Origin: Thalassospira sp. HJ
Lineage (GTDB): Bacteria > Pseudomonadota > Alphaproteobacteria > Rhodospirillales > Thalassospiraceae
Assembly: GCF_000948415.1 (NCBI RefSeq)
Contig: NZ_JYII01000012.1
Coordinates: forward strand, 496,001 to 560,000
Direction of reading: 5' to 3'
DNA length: 64,000 bases
Shown: piece by piece, positions 25,431 through 35,825 of the stretch
How the letters are laid out: each line of letters opens with the position of its first letter
Numbering within the stretch: position 1 is the stretch's first letter
Notes under the pieces: generated by a model
What the model was told of the DNA's origin: nothing
The model's database searches: none
Seen by the model: only the letters and a program-made list of their open reading frames with translations
Translations under genes and position numbers: made by a program

Positions 25431-25985
25431 ATGACACTTCGGAGTACGAAACAGGCCTTTGGCGCGGTGACCAAGACCATCCACTGGGTGATGGCGCTTT
25501 TGGTGATCAGCGTATTTTCCATCGGCTGGTATATGGATTTCCTGCCGCTGGGTATGGAGAAACTTGAATGGATTTCGCGCCACAAGTCGCTTGGTGTGAC
25601 GGTTTTGGCACTTGTGATCCTGCGCGTGATCTGGCGCCACAGCGAACAAACCCCCAAAGAACTGAGTGACTTGCAGATTGAACGTCTGGCGGCAAAGGCC
25701 GGGCATCTGGGTTTGTATTTGCTGATGTTTGCCATGCCGTTGACGGGCTGGACCATGTCATCTGCTGCGAACTATCCGGTCAGTGTTTTTGGTCTGTTTA
25801 CCCTGCCGAACCTTGTGTCACCCAATCAGGAACTGTTTGAAACATTGCGCACAGCACACTGGTTGCTGTCCTGGGCGATTGCCGGTTTGGTCGGTGTCCA
25901 TATTTTGGCCGCACTCAAACATCATTTCTGGGATCGCGACACAACGCTGCGCCGCATGTTGCCCGGCAAAATCAAGGAAAACTGA
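25431..25985 (+). CDS. Cytochrome b561 (CybB type)
   Basis: 184 residues with four transmembrane helices. Haem ligands are probably His in KTIHWVMALLVIS, SRHKSLG, RTAHWLLSW and GVHILAALKHH. It begins MTLRSTKQAFGAVTKTIHW. Members pass electrons from ubiquinol, perhaps to superoxide or periplasmic acceptors. The start of the downstream yceI copy follows after one base, and the first copy precedes it, so this looks like a yceI-cybB-yceI operon. It is not closely similar to the b561 protein at 505-1038. Confidence 0.92.
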   Translation: MTLRSTKQAFGAVTKTIHWVMALLVISVFSIGWYMDFLPLGMEKLEWISRHKSLGVTVLALVILRVIWRHSEQTPKELSDLQIERLAAKAGHLGLYLLMFAMPLTGWTMSSAANYPVSVFGLFTLPNLVSPNQELFETLRTAHWLLSWAIAGLVGVHILAALKHHFWDRDTTLRRMLPGKIKEN

Positions 25986-25986
25986 T

Positions 25987-26565
25987 ATGTCTCAGATGAA
26001 ACGCAAAATGCTGCCCGCACTGGCTGTTGCCACTACTCTTGCCGGTTTCTCAGGCGCTGTACATGCGGCCGATCCATGGGTGGTTGAGGCCAATGACAGC
26101 GAAATCGAATTCAAGGGCACGCAGCTTGGTGCCGAGTTCGAAGGCGAATTCAAATCCTTCACCGCCGAGATTGTGTTTTCCCCCGATGATCTGGCCGGTT
26201 CTTCGGTCGAGGTGCTGATTGATATTGCGTCGGTCGATACCGAGAATGGCGATCGCGACAGCCAGATCGTTTCACCTGACTGGTTTGACGCGGCACAATG
26301 GCCGACCGCAAAGTTCGCCACCAAGTCGTTCAGTGAAATCGCACCGGGAAAATATGAAGCGGTTGCGGATTTGACGATCCGTGACGTGACCCGCGAAGTG
26401 ACCCTGCCGTTCGATCTTGAGATCAAAGGCAACGAAGCCGAAGCCAAGGGCACGGTCACCATCAACCGCACCGATTTTGGCGTCGGGCAGGGCCAGTGGG
26501 CCGATACGTCCCAAGTTGGCGATCCGGTGACCATTGAAATCGAGATCGAAGCCAAGCGCCCGTAA
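25987..26565 (+). CDS. YceI-family periplasmic protein (second copy)
   Basis: 192 residues. Signal peptide to about residue 28 (VHA-ADP). YceI barrel: SEIEFKGTQLGAEFEGEFKSFTAEIVF, then DWFDAAQWPTAKFATKSF and VTREVTLPFDLEI...NRTDFGVGQGQW. It is much diverged from the copy at 24711, so the duplication is old or the copies came separately. Beginning one base after the cytochrome b561 stop, it is probably translated from the same mRNA. The pair may pass a quinone- or isoprenoid-like molecule to the cytochrome, which is inference. Confidence 0.93.
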   Translation: MSQMKRKMLPALAVATTLAGFSGAVHAADPWVVEANDSEIEFKGTQLGAEFEGEFKSFTAEIVFSPDDLAGSSVEVLIDIASVDTENGDRDSQIVSPDWFDAAQWPTAKFATKSFSEIAPGKYEAVADLTIRDVTREVTLPFDLEIKGNEAEAKGTVTINRTDFGVGQGQWADTSQVGDPVTIEIEIEAKRP

Positions 26566-26595
26566 GCTGCGCTGTGCTAACGCGTTAAAAGAAAG

Positions 26596-26622
26596 GCCGC
26601 CCCGGAGATGATCCGGGGCGGC
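26596..26622. terminator. Bidirectional terminator
   Basis: Perfect 11-bp GC-rich stem with 5-base loop between the yceI group and the convergent chemoreceptor. T-rich on both exits (TTTG on +, CTTTCTTTT on -). Confidence 0.9.
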
Positions 26623-26664
26623 TTTGTTTGCGCGTGTCGTGTCGGTTGTTGTTTTGAGGTGCGC

Positions 26665-28365
26665 TTATTTGGTTGCGCTTTTGCGCAGGTTATCGAGGAA
26701 TGCCTCGACCGCGTTATCAAGGGCGACGGCCTCAGAAACCAGTTTTTCGGCAGTGCTGGCAAGCTGGTTGGTACCCGACGACACTTTGCCGGCATTGTCA
26801 TTAACTGTTTCGATGCGTTCGGAAACTTCGCGCGTGCCGTCAGCTGCCTGTTGCACACTGCGTGAGATTTCGCCGATGGCAGCGTGCTGTTCTTCGACCG
26901 CAGCCGCAATCGCGGTTGAGCTGTCTGCTACCTGGGCGATGGTCTCGGAAATCCGGCGGATGGCATCGACGGCCTCGCTGGTTTCGTTCTGAACGGCCTG
27001 AATCTGCTGGTTGATTTCCTCGGTCGCCTTGGCGGTCTGATTGGCGAGGTTTTTGACCTCGCTCGCCACCACGGCAAAGCCTTTGCCAGCATCGCCGGCG
27101 CGGGCGGCCTCGATGGTGGCGTTAAGGGCCAGCAGGTTGGTCTGTTCGGCGATGTCACCGATCAGGCTTGCGACATCGCCGATACGTTGGGCTGCGTCAG
27201 AAAGCCCGGTAACCGTTTCATTAGTGCGGGTGGCTTCTTCGTTTGCCCGGCTGGCAATAGTCGCAGAATTGGCAATCTGTTGAGCAATCTCATCAGAGGA
27301 TGCAGACAGTTCTTCTGTTGCGGCAGACACCGTCTGAACGTTGCCGGATGTTTGGGTTGTCGCAGTGGCGACCGCCGCCGACAACTCACTGTTCATGTTG
27401 GTCGCGTCACGCATTTCATCGGTGGCCGATTGCATGTCCTTGATCGATTTCGAGATTGAGCTGATCAGGCCCTTAACCCTGGTATCAAGAGAATCAGCCA
27501 TTTCCATAACAGCTTTATGCTGATTTGCTTCTGCCTGTTCCTCAATCGCGCGCTGATTTTCTTGCAGCTTGACGTTTTCAAGTGCCTGTTCTCGGAAGGA
27601 CACGACGGTACGGGCCATGTCACCAACTTCATCTTTGCGCTGCTGGCCTTCGATACTGCCTTCGAGGTCGCCGGTCGCGATGATGCGCATGCGTGCCGCC
27701 AAGGTCTTTAGTCCACCGGTAATGTCTTTACCAATAGCGATGCCCACGATGCTCATAATCAGCAGAATGACCACACCAATAGAAATTATGAAAGTGGCCT
27801 CTTCACGAAAGGCTGCGTCTACATCATCAATATAGATGCCGGTACCAATCACAGGCCCCCAAGGCAGGGGGTGCGCGAAGGAGAGCTTTTCAAAAGTCAG
27901 TTCCTTGTCCACGCCAGGCTTGGGCCATAGGTAGGAGGAAAAACCACCACCTGGTTTGTTGCCGGCCTTAATCAGTTCACGAATGAAGTTGGTGCCGTTT
28001 GAATCCTGAAGGCCATCTAGGTTCTTTCCGACCAGTGCCGGGTTGGCGCCATGCATTTCTGTCATGCCATCAATCGCAAACACAAAAAAGTATCCGATTT
28101 CGCCGTCATATCTGCCGGATCCAGCGATTTCGTAGAACTGCGATATCGCTTCGTCTTGGGACAGTTTTCCGGCGGAGACTTTGTCTTGGTAGTGCTGTGC
28201 GATTGAAACGACATATTCTGTCGTCGAGCGAATTTTCTCTTTTCTATCGTCAAGAAGTGAGCTTCTGAGTTCCGCGAGCTGCAATGCCGCAATCGCAACA
28301 ACTCCCAATAATGCAATGATAGACAAGGCCGCAATTTTGTAGCCAATTCGTAAGTTCCCCAGCAT
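26665..28365 (-). CDS. Methyl-accepting chemotaxis protein, first of three
   Basis: 566 residues from the ATG at 28365 with GGGGGA upstream. TM1 at about 8-28, a single Cache (sCache_2) sensor with [32 protein letters not shown] and [15 protein letters not shown]2, then HAMP. The signalling domain has the hairpin tip [20 protein letters not shown]. It reports to CheA/CheW at the pole. sCache_2 domains usually sense short carboxylates, but no ligand can be named. The cytoplasmic half is nearly the same as in the next receptor, whereas the sensor differs. Confidence 0.95.
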   Translation of the reverse strand: MLGNLRIGYKIAALSIIALLGVVAIAALQLAELRSSLLDDRKEKIRSTTEYVVSIAQHYQDKVSAGKLSQDEAISQFYEIAGSGRYDGEIGYFFVFAIDGMTEMHGANPALVGKNLDGLQDSNGTNFIRELIKAGNKPGGGFSSYLWPKPGVDKELTFEKLSFAHPLPWGPVIGTGIYIDDVDAAFREEATFIISIGVVILLIMSIVGIAIGKDITGGLKTLAARMRIIATGDLEGSIEGQQRKDEVGDMARTVVSFREQALENVKLQENQRAIEEQAEANQHKAVMEMADSLDTRVKGLISSISKSIKDMQSATDEMRDATNMNSELSAAVATATTQTSGNVQTVSAATEELSASSDEIAQQIANSATIASRANEEATRTNETVTGLSDAAQRIGDVASLIGDIAEQTNLLALNATIEAARAGDAGKGFAVVASEVKNLANQTAKATEEINQQIQAVQNETSEAVDAIRRISETIAQVADSSTAIAAAVEEQHAAIGEISRSVQQAADGTREVSERIETVNDNAGKVSSGTNQLASTAEKLVSEAVALDNAVEAFLDNLRKSATK

Positions 28366-28550
28366 TTTTATCCCCCAAATGCCACTCCCAAAAAAGCATA
28401 ATATAATTAAATGATGATATACGTTGGTGTAGGTCGCAAGAGAAAAATTGAGTGATTCTAATGCAATTGTCAATTGGCGTGCAATTTTTAGACATTTTGT
28501 AACAAACTGTTTCTAAAGGAGCTTTTGGGGAATGCTCCGCACAGAAAAAA

Positions 28551-28588
28551 AGGGCCGAAACGTAAATGTCTCGGCCCTCCAAAAGTAT
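28551..28588 (-). terminator. Terminator of the second chemoreceptor gene
   Basis: AGGGCCGA pairs with TCGGCCCT (28551-28558 with 28571-28578), extended inward by two more pairs. On the - strand TTTTTTT follows (plus A run before 28551). Confidence 0.85.
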
Positions 28589-28606
28589 GGTATGGATTTG
28601 TCGTTC

Positions 28607-30307
28607 TTACTTCATTGCGCTTTTGCGCAGGTTATCGAGGAAGGCCTCGACCGCGTTATCAAGGGCGACGGCCTCAGAAACCAGTTTTTCGGCAGTGCTG
28701 GCAAGCTGGTTGGTACCCGAAGACACTTTGCCAGCATTGTCATTGACGGTCTCGATCCGTTCGGAAACTTCGCGTGTGCCGTCAGCGGCCTGTTGCACAC
28801 TGCGCGAGATTTCTCCGATGGCGGCGTGCTGTTCTTCGACCGCAGCCGCAATTGCAGTTGAGCTGTCTGCGACCTGGGCGATGGTTTCGGAAATCCGGCG
28901 GATGGCATCGACGGCCTCGCTGGTTTCGTTCTGAACGGCCTGAATCTGTTGGTTGATTTCCTCGGTCGCCTTGGCGGTCTGATTGGCGAGGTTTTTGACC
29001 TCGCTCGCGACGACGGCGAAGCCTTTGCCAGCATCACCAGCACGAGCGGCCTCGATGGTGGCGTTAAGCGCCAGCAGGTTGGTTTGTTCGGCGATGTCAC
29101 CGATCAGGCTTGCGACGTCACCAATACGCTGGGCCGCCTCGGACAAGCCGGTCACCGTTTCATTGGTACGCGTGGCTTCGTCATTGGCGCGGTTGGCGAT
29201 GTTGGCCGAGTTTGCGATCTGCTGGGCGATTTCATCTGAGGAAGCCGACAATTCCTCGGTCGCGGCAGACACGGTCTGAACGTTGCCCGATGTCTGGGTG
29301 GTGGCGGAGGCCACAGCCGCTGACAGTTCGCTGTTCATGTTGGTTGCGTCACGCATCTCATCGGTCGCGGACTGCATGTCCTTGATCGATTTCGAGATCG
29401 AGCTGATAAGGCCCTTGACCTTGGCATCAAGAGAATCGGCCATTTCCATTAGGGCCTTGCGCTGATTTTCCTCGGCCTGATGTTCCATCGCACGCTGGTT
29501 TTCCTGAAGCTTGACGTTCTCGACCGCTTGTTCGCGGAAGGACACCACGGTGCGTGCCATGTCGCCGACTTCATCACCGCGCTCCTGATCCGCAATATTA
29601 CCTTCAAGGTTTCCACGAGCGATGTATTCCATGCGTTGTGAGAGCCGTGAAAGAGGTGCAGTAATATCGCGTCCGATAAAATAGCCGATTACAAAGAGTA
29701 AAACAGAAAGAGCGCTGCCAATTATCAAAATAAGCAGTGCATTTTCCCAAAATTTAGATTCAATGTCATCTACATAGACTCCGGTTGTTAAAATGTCGGA
29801 CCACGGAAGTTGTCTTGAATAAGATATTTTTTCAAAATTTTGATCTTCGGGTTGATTGGGTTTTGTCCAGAAATATCGCGTATAGCCGCCATCGGACTTT
29901 TTGCCTTGAGCTACAAGGTCAACAGACATCAAATAGCCATTTGCATCCCCAAGTTTTGAAACGTCTTTTCCATTTAGTTGCGGTGCCTTAGGATGCATCT
30001 TCATGATGACATCTTCAGAAATAATCAAAAAATACCCTGTTCCGCCGTCATAGTTTGCAACCCTTGCAATCTCATAGAACTGCGCTATCGCATCATCTTG
30101 GGATAATGTTCCTGCGGCCACTTTGTCTTGAAGTTCCTGTGCGACCGTTACTAACGTCATTGTCGCAGTTTTAATCTTGTCCATTCTGTCGTCTACAAGA
30201 TTGCTACGCAGATTGAAAAGCTGAACCAAAGACAGGGTCATGATAATTATAAAGGCTAGACATGCAATCGACGCGATTTTGCGACCGATCTTAATATTTC
30301 TCAGCAT
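28607..30307 (-). CDS. Methyl-accepting chemotaxis protein, second of three
   Basis: 566 residues. TM1, then an sCache_2 sensor ([58 protein letters not shown]), TM2, HAMP and the signalling domain. Its sensor half is clearly AT-richer than its signalling half and than its neighbours. The signalling half is nearly identical to that of the receptor at 26665, a sign of gene conversion or recent domain exchange. A terminator separates it from that gene. Confidence 0.95.
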   Translation of the reverse strand: MLRNIKIGRKIASIACLAFIIIMTLSLVQLFNLRSNLVDDRMDKIKTATMTLVTVAQELQDKVAAGTLSQDDAIAQFYEIARVANYDGGTGYFLIISEDVIMKMHPKAPQLNGKDVSKLGDANGYLMSVDLVAQGKKSDGGYTRYFWTKPNQPEDQNFEKISYSRQLPWSDILTTGVYVDDIESKFWENALLILIIGSALSVLLFVIGYFIGRDITAPLSRLSQRMEYIARGNLEGNIADQERGDEVGDMARTVVSFREQAVENVKLQENQRAMEHQAEENQRKALMEMADSLDAKVKGLISSISKSIKDMQSATDEMRDATNMNSELSAAVASATTQTSGNVQTVSAATEELSASSDEIAQQIANSANIANRANDEATRTNETVTGLSEAAQRIGDVASLIGDIAEQTNLLALNATIEAARAGDAGKGFAVVASEVKNLANQTAKATEEINQQIQAVQNETSEAVDAIRRISETIAQVADSSTAIAAAVEEQHAAIGEISRSVQQAADGTREVSERIETVNDNAGKVSSGTNQLASTAEKLVSEAVALDNAVEAFLDNLRKSAMK

Positions 30308-30639
30308 ATGCAGATTTCCTACGTATAAAATAGATAGGTAGCGATACTTTAAGGGAGCACTTGGGGATGGTTTGGTGCGGTATCAAGATTGTTTGAGCTG
30401 CTCATGCGAGATAAATTGAGTTTATCTAAATGTTTGGAGTTGCACATTCTGGCATAAGTGAGAATTGCTCAGGGAAGGTGCATTCACAGTATCTATTCAT
30501 CAGTCTTTCTCGCTGCCAGAATGAGTTGGGAGGCGTTCAACCTAATCCGGCAAAAGCCATTTCATCCTCTTGTCAAAAAACAAAAAAAGGCTGGAGCATT
30601 TCGCCCCAGCCCTTTGGATGGTATCGATGAAGGTGTAGT
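30308..30639. other. Intergenic region between chemoreceptors
   Basis: 332 bases, AT-rich. It holds the terminator of the third receptor (30582-30611) and presumably the promoter of the second. No other signal was seen. Confidence 0.5.
30582..30611 (-). terminator. Terminator of the third chemoreceptor gene
   Basis: GGCTGGAGC (30589-30597) pairs with GCCCCAGCC (30603-30611) with one mismatch. On the - strand a run of seven T follows. Confidence 0.85.
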
Positions 30640-32340
30640 CTAGTCGGTAGCACGTTTGCGCAGATCAGCAAGGAAGCTTTCAACCGCTTCATCAAGCGAC
30701 TGTGCTTCTTCGACAAGCTTCTCGGCTGATTGGGCGAGCTGGCTGGTGCCCGAGGAGACGCGACCGGCGTTTTCATTTACCGTTTCGATCCGCTGGGACA
30801 CTTCGCTGGTGCCGTCCGCTGCCTGCTGAACGTTGCGGGAAATCTCGCCGATTGCCGCGTGCTGTTCTTCAACAGCAGCAGCAATCGCGGTCGAGCTGTC
30901 AGCAACCTGTGCGATGGTTTCAGAGATTAGACGGATCGCCTCGACCGCTTCGCCGGTTTCGTTCTGAACAGACAGGATCTGCTGATTGATTTCCTCGGTC
31001 GCCTTGGCGGTCTGGTTGGCGAGGTTTTTGACCTCGCTTGCGACGACGGCAAAGCCTTTGCCTGCATCACCGGCACGGGCTGCCTCGATGGTGGCGTTAA
31101 GGGCCAGCAGGTTGGTCTGTTCGGCAATGTCGCCGATCAGCTTGGCAACGTCGCCAATCTTTTGCGCCGCATCGGCCAGACCGGTGACGGTCTGGTTGGT
31201 ACGGGTGGCCTGTTCGTTGGCCTGATTGGCGATTTCGGCCGACTGGGAAATCTGATGGGCGATTTCGTCACTTGATGCTGTCAGTTCCTCGGTTGCGGCA
31301 GACACGGTCTGGACGTTGGTCGAGGTCTGGGTGGTGGCAGAAGCCACAGCAGCAGAGAGCGAGCTGTTGGTGTTGCTGGCTTCTTCCATCGAAGAGGTGG
31401 CTGTTTTCATCTCGGTGATGGAGCCGGCAATCGCGCGGATCAGACCTTTGACACGGCCTTCAAGGCTGTCGGCCATGTCGGTGATGTCCTGACGGCGTTG
31501 CTTGTCGGCCTGGGCTTCGAGTTGCTTCTGACGGTTCTGGAGTTCCTGGTTATCCACGGCCTGCTGACGGAAGGCAACGACGGTGCGGGCCATGTCGCCG
31601 ACTTCGTCGCCACGGTCCTGACCTTCGATCTCGCCTTCAAGGTTGCCATTAGCGATTTCGGTCATACGGGTTGAGAGTTTGTTCAGGCCACCTGTAATGT
31701 TACGGCCTATCGCAAGTGAGAATGCAATCATCAGGGCAACAACTATTGCAATGATTACCATTACAAAAACGGTCTGTTCCCAGAACGCGGCATCCACATC
31801 ATCAATGTAGATGCCGGTGCCGATTGCATCGCCCCATGGGAGCATAGCGGAATAGGAAAGTTTCTCGAACAGCTTGTCCTCGGGCTCACCGGGCTTTGCC
31901 CAGAAATAGGAGAAGAAGCCTCCGCCGGGATTTTGAGCCGCAGCAAGAAGATCTTGAACGATGAAGTTACCCGTAGGGTCTTTAACCTGACTCATATCCG
32001 TGCCGTTTAGCGACGGTTTCGCACCATGGAGCTTGTTGATCCCGTTTTCGTCATAGGCAAAGAAATAGCCGGTGCCGTCATCGAAGCGTGCTGCCGTGCT
32101 CCATCGGTAGAAGTCTGTCACTGCATCTTCCTGGGAAAGTTCGCCGCTGTTAACGCGGTCCTGATAGGACTGGGCAGCTGTTACTAGCATTGAAACAGTT
32201 GTCTGAATTTTGTCTTTGCGGTCTTCGAGCATCCCGCTGCGGAAAGTTTGAAGTTCAAGTGCGGCAATCGCCAGCAAGGCGAGCAGAGACAGCAGCGACA
32301 AACTGGCGACTTTTTGACCAATTCGTATGTTCTGAAGCAT
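30640..32340 (-). CDS. Methyl-accepting chemotaxis protein, third of three
   Basis: 566 residues from the ATG at 32340, again the same length as its two neighbours. sCache_2 sensor ([54 protein letters not shown]), TM2, HAMP and a signalling domain with the same hairpin tip. The last residues RKRATD differ from the RKSATK/RKSAMK ends of the others, and no CheR-docking pentapeptide is seen. It is less like the other two in the signalling half, so it split off earlier. Confidence 0.95.
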   Translation of the reverse strand: MLQNIRIGQKVASLSLLSLLALLAIAALELQTFRSGMLEDRKDKIQTTVSMLVTAAQSYQDRVNSGELSQEDAVTDFYRWSTAARFDDGTGYFFAYDENGINKLHGAKPSLNGTDMSQVKDPTGNFIVQDLLAAAQNPGGGFFSYFWAKPGEPEDKLFEKLSYSAMLPWGDAIGTGIYIDDVDAAFWEQTVFVMVIIAIVVALMIAFSLAIGRNITGGLNKLSTRMTEIANGNLEGEIEGQDRGDEVGDMARTVVAFRQQAVDNQELQNRQKQLEAQADKQRRQDITDMADSLEGRVKGLIRAIAGSITEMKTATSSMEEASNTNSSLSAAVASATTQTSTNVQTVSAATEELTASSDEIAHQISQSAEIANQANEQATRTNQTVTGLADAAQKIGDVAKLIGDIAEQTNLLALNATIEAARAGDAGKGFAVVASEVKNLANQTAKATEEINQQILSVQNETGEAVEAIRLISETIAQVADSSTAIAAAVEEQHAAIGEISRNVQQAADGTSEVSQRIETVNENAGRVSSGTSQLAQSAEKLVEEAQSLDEAVESFLADLRKRATD

Positions 32341-32656
32341 GATCGGTTCCCGTTTTCTTGCGTTTCCTTGCGCCGAAGCGCACAAACTTATGCAGAAATG
32401 TTGTCTTTGGTATAATTTAAAGGAGTAATAATGCCAAAAAGTATAGTTTTGTTGTCGTGGATTGCACCAATTTTTTGCAAGTTGAATTTGTGTAAGGCAC
32501 TGCCAAAGAGGGATTTTGTTAATTGCTGCACGGCTATTGAGCGCGATAAATCAAGCGATGCTGCTATTATGTTGGAACGATCAGGCAGAAAAAAAAGCAC
32601 CTTACGTTCAAGATAAGGTGCTTTTCTATATCTCTTGCCGAGGCACTAATTTTTGA
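32341..32656. other. Intergenic region with bidirectional terminator
   Basis: 316 bases, AT-rich, presumably including the promoter of the third receptor. The terminator of the esterase gene lies at 32589-32625. A 61-codon open frame here has no family similarity and is not called. Confidence 0.5.
32589..32625 (-). terminator. Terminator of the esterase gene
   Basis: 12-bp stem AAAAGCACCTTA with TAAGGTGCTTTT and a 9-base loop. T run on the - strand exit and TTTT on the + exit. Confidence 0.9.
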
Positions 32657-33355
32657 TCAGCGCAATCTGTTGCCGAGAAATTCGACGGCGATGCCAAGCC
32701 CTTCTTCGTCGATGCCGTGTTGCAGGCCAGGACGTTCATGCAGGCTGACATCAATACCGTTGGCCGCGAGCGTCTCCTTGGCAAGGCGGGATGCCTCGAT
32801 CGGGACGACCGGATCAGCCGTGCCATGGACCAGCACCATCGGCGGGCGCGATTTGATTTCTGCCCCAAAGCTTTGTTCGCCGAGTAAGGCACCAGAGAAG
32901 CCGACAACGCCAGCGATCGGAGTTTCACGGCGCGGGGCCGTCTGCAGCGACATCATTGTTCCTTGCGAGAAGCCGACAAGTGCGACCTTGTCGGCAGTAA
33001 CGCCATGGGTTTCCATGACGTGGTCGATGAAGCCATCAACATAGGCGGCACTTTTGCGCGCACCTTCGGCCATGGCCGCAAGCGCACCAGACATGGTTTC
33101 AGGCGCGCGGCGCAGGAATTCCGGATCATATTCAGCAAGGCTGAACCACTGACGCCCGAACGGCGACATTTCGCACGGGAAAGGCGCGTTGGGCGAGTAA
33201 AATGCCGTGTCGGGCAGGGCGCGTGCCAGATGCGGCGCCAGACCGATCAGGTCATTTCCGTCGGCGCCATAGCCATGCAGCAAAATGACAACGCTTTTGG
33301 TGGTGCCCGATGCCGCCGGAATGTTCGGACCAGATAACAATGTGTCGGTGCTCAT
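32657..33355 (-). CDS. Carboxylesterase/phospholipase-type alpha/beta hydrolase
   Basis: 232 residues from the ATG at 33355 with GGAAAG upstream. It belongs to the phospholipase/carboxylesterase (YpfH-like) family. The oxyanion region is VILLHGYGADGNDLIGLAPHLA and the nucleophile Ser lies in LVGFSQGTMMSL. The acid Asp is in VHGTADPVVPIEASR and the His in PGLQHGIDEEGL. It is soluble, with no signal peptide, and cleaves small carboxylic esters or lysophospholipids; the true substrate is unknown. It stands alone. Confidence 0.92.
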   Translation of the reverse strand: MSTDTLLSGPNIPAASGTTKSVVILLHGYGADGNDLIGLAPHLARALPDTAFYSPNAPFPCEMSPFGRQWFSLAEYDPEFLRRAPETMSGALAAMAEGARKSAAYVDGFIDHVMETHGVTADKVALVGFSQGTMMSLQTAPRRETPIAGVVGFSGALLGEQSFGAEIKSRPPMVLVHGTADPVVPIEASRLAKETLAANGIDVSLHERPGLQHGIDEEGLGIAVEFLGNRLR

Positions 33356-33893
33356 ACGTGCTTTCCTGATTTTCCCTTTGCACTTGCTTAGCAATGCAGC
33401 CCCCCGACCACCAGCATTTTTTGTGCTGAATCCGAAGGTTTCGCTGCGGGACGTTTGGCGGAAACCCACAAGCTTTCATGGCTTGTGGATAACTTTGTGG
33501 ATGGAAAACCGGTTTTTGCGAAAATCGCGACCTAAAACGTGACTGTCGGCAGGTTTGGTCTCGGTTTTCTGTGCCTTGGTATAAATTCTGCGGGTTTTCT
33601 AATTTAAAGGATCAGGATATTTTGTGTTTGAAATTCGCGCATAAAAACAAATACTTAATTGATATTCCTCAATCCACCTGTTTGGAAAATCCCAGAAGTG
33701 CCCGTGCAAGGTGATACGCATTTCTAGGTGAATTCGCGCAGAAGCTGAATGAGGCGAGGCAAAAAGTTAACGATGTGGATTTTTTGGACAGCCAGTCAGT
33801 AAAACGCGTCTTTTGCCGTCCGGCATTCTGTGCCACAAGATTTCTTCCGGTTCGCCGGATGCCCCGCAGCATAATCCATAACCCGAGGTCCAT
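33356..33893. other. Long intergenic region
   Basis: 538 bases between the divergent esterase and MATE genes. One site at 33484-33492 is an exact DnaA-box consensus (reverse complement of TTATCCACA), and TGTGGATGG follows 4 bases later. The stretch 33590-33670 is AT-rich. No coding or RNA feature was identified. Confidence 0.45.
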
Positions 33894-35231
33894 ATGAACC
33901 GCACGCGCCGCTGGTTCGGCAAGGGTGATCGACGCGTTTTGGCGTTGACCCTGCCGATTATTTTGTCCAACGCGACAGTCCCGTTGCTTGGCGCGGTGGA
34001 TACGGCTGTGGTCGGGCATCTTGATAGCCCGCATTATATCGGGGCGGTCGCGGTTGGCGCGCTGATCTTTTCCTATGTGTTCTGGAGCTTTGGCTTCTTG
34101 CGCATGGCGACCACCGGTCTTGCAGCCCAGGCCTATGGCAGGCGCGATGCCAATGGCGTGCGCGCGGTCTTTGCGCGCGCGGCCCTGATAGCGGTTGTCG
34201 CGGGGCTTGCGGTGATGGTGTTGCAATGGCCGATTATCGAGTTGGCCATGACCCTGATTGCGCCAACACCCGCGGTCGAGGCCGCGGCGCGTGATTACTT
34301 CCATGTGCGGATCTGGGCATCACCGGCGACCTTGATGCAATATTGCATGCTGGGCTGGCTGCTTGCCATGCGTGACAGCCGGGCGGTGTTTATCTTTCAG
34401 GTGGTTCTCAATTCGCTCAACATCGTTCTCGATATCCTGTTTGTGCAGGGGTTCGGTTGGGATGTGCGCGGGGTGGCCGGCGCCACGGTGATTGCCGATT
34501 ATTCCGGTGTGGTGCTGGGTTGGTTCCTGATGCAGCCGCATCTGAAACGGCTTGGCGGGTCATGGCGCGGGATCGGGCTTTTGGATCGTGCCCAGCTGGC
34601 CCGGCTGATGAAAATCAATGGTGATATCTTTATTCGGACGATGGCGCTGACATCGGCCTTTGCGCTGTTTACCAGTTTCTCGGCCCGGTTTGGCGAGGTG
34701 ACCCTTGCAGCAAATGCGGTTTTGCAAAACTTCCTGATGTTTGGATCATTTGCGCTTGATGGGTTTGCCCATGCGGCCGAAACGCTTGTCGGGCAGGCCT
34801 ATGGTGCGGAAAAGCGCAAGCAGTTCCTGTGGGCGGTGCGCAAGACGACGGTGTGGGGGATCGTTTCCGCGGTGGTTATGGCTGCACTGTTTGCACTTGC
34901 CGGGCCGTGGGTCATTGATGCGCTGACCAGCATTCCAGAAGTCCGCACGGCATCTTATGAATATATGATGTGGGCGGTGGTGCTGCCGGTGACTGGCGTT
35001 CTGGGCTTCCAGTTTGATGGGGTATTTCTGGGCGCGATGCAGACCAAACACTGGCGCAACATGATGCTGCTGTCGGTGGCGATCTATGCCGGGTTTGCCT
35101 GGGGTGCGGTTGTGATGGACAGCAACCATTTGCTGTGGGCGGCGTTTAACGGGTTCTTCCTGCTGCGCGGGCTTACCCTGGCCGTGCTATTCCCGACGAT
35201 CATTCCAGCACAGCGTCACGCTGTGGCGTAG
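33894..35231 (+). CDS. MATE-family efflux transporter (DinF-like)
   Basis: 445 residues with twelve predicted helices. It begins NRTRRWFGKGDRRVLALTLPIILSNATVPLLGAVDTAVVGHLDSP, the typical first helix pair of the DinF branch. A second-half repeat begins MKINGDIFIRTMALTSAFALF. MATE pumps expel cationic drugs or oxidants against Na+ or H+ flow. It has no linked regulator. It is convergent with the Lrp gene after 114 bases, in which no clear terminator was seen. Confidence 0.93.
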   Translation: MNRTRRWFGKGDRRVLALTLPIILSNATVPLLGAVDTAVVGHLDSPHYIGAVAVGALIFSYVFWSFGFLRMATTGLAAQAYGRRDANGVRAVFARAALIAVVAGLAVMVLQWPIIELAMTLIAPTPAVEAAARDYFHVRIWASPATLMQYCMLGWLLAMRDSRAVFIFQVVLNSLNIVLDILFVQGFGWDVRGVAGATVIADYSGVVLGWFLMQPHLKRLGGSWRGIGLLDRAQLARLMKINGDIFIRTMALTSAFALFTSFSARFGEVTLAANAVLQNFLMFGSFALDGFAHAAETLVGQAYGAEKRKQFLWAVRKTTVWGIVSAVVMAALFALAGPWVIDALTSIPEVRTASYEYMMWAVVLPVTGVLGFQFDGVFLGAMQTKHWRNMMLLSVAIYAGFAWGAVVMDSNHLLWAAFNGFFLLRGLTLAVLFPTIIPAQRHAVA

Positions 35232-35345
35232 AGCGCTTTTCAGGTTTGGGAACGTGCTGATCGAGGTCCCTGCCTTCACGGGGATGACGGTGCCAAACCA
35301 TCTGGTTTCTGGTTCATACCCGTGTAGACAGGCATCCAGATGATG

Positions 35346-35825
35346 TTAGTCGGCTTCAGCGACCGGCAGGGTGGTGCTGTTTTTGACTTCGTGCAGGGTG
35401 AAGCTTGATTTCATGTTGGCGACACCGGGCAGCTTCATCATTACTTCGGACAGGAAGCGCTGATAGGCGGCCGGGTCCGGCACGACGATGCGCATCATAT
35501 AGTCCTGATTGCCGACCATGGCGTAGCAATCAACAATTTCCGGATGTTCTTGCACAGCGCTTTCAAAGCGGCGCAGTGACGGTTCGTCATGCTGCGTCAG
35601 GGACACGGTGACGAAGACATTGACGCCAAGATGCAGATGGGCCGGATCAAGCAGGGCGACATATTTGCGGATGACGCCGCTTTCTTCGAGCTTGCGCAGA
35701 CGGCGCAGGCAGGGAGAAACGGACAGGCCGACCTTGTCTGCCAATTCAACCATGGAAATACGGCCATCTTCCTGAATTTCACGAAGAATTTTACGATCAA
35801 TTGCGTCGAAACCGTTGCGCGCCAT
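35346..35825 (-). CDS. Lrp/AsnC-family regulator
   Basis: 159 residues from the ATG at 35825; the longer frame to 36008 has no support. The N-terminal helix-turn-helix is typical: FDAIDRKILREIQEDGRISMVELADKVGLSVSPCLRRLRKLEESGVI. The RAM ligand domain contains FVTVSLTQHDEPSLRRFESAVQEHPEIVDCYAMVGNQDYMMRIVVPD. It is probably an amino acid-responsive octameric regulator. It has no adjacent amino acid gene in the divergent direction, so targets are unknown. Confidence 0.93.
   Translation of the reverse strand: MARNGFDAIDRKILREIQEDGRISMVELADKVGLSVSPCLRRLRKLEESGVIRKYVALLDPAHLHLGVNVFVTVSLTQHDEPSLRRFESAVQEHPEIVDCYAMVGNQDYMMRIVVPDPAAYQRFLSEVMMKLPGVANMKSSFTLHEVKNSTTLPVAEAD

Noticed and set aside
33484-33504. 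Replication origin at the single DnaA box
   Set aside because: One exact box and one weak copy without an origin-type gene context are not enough.
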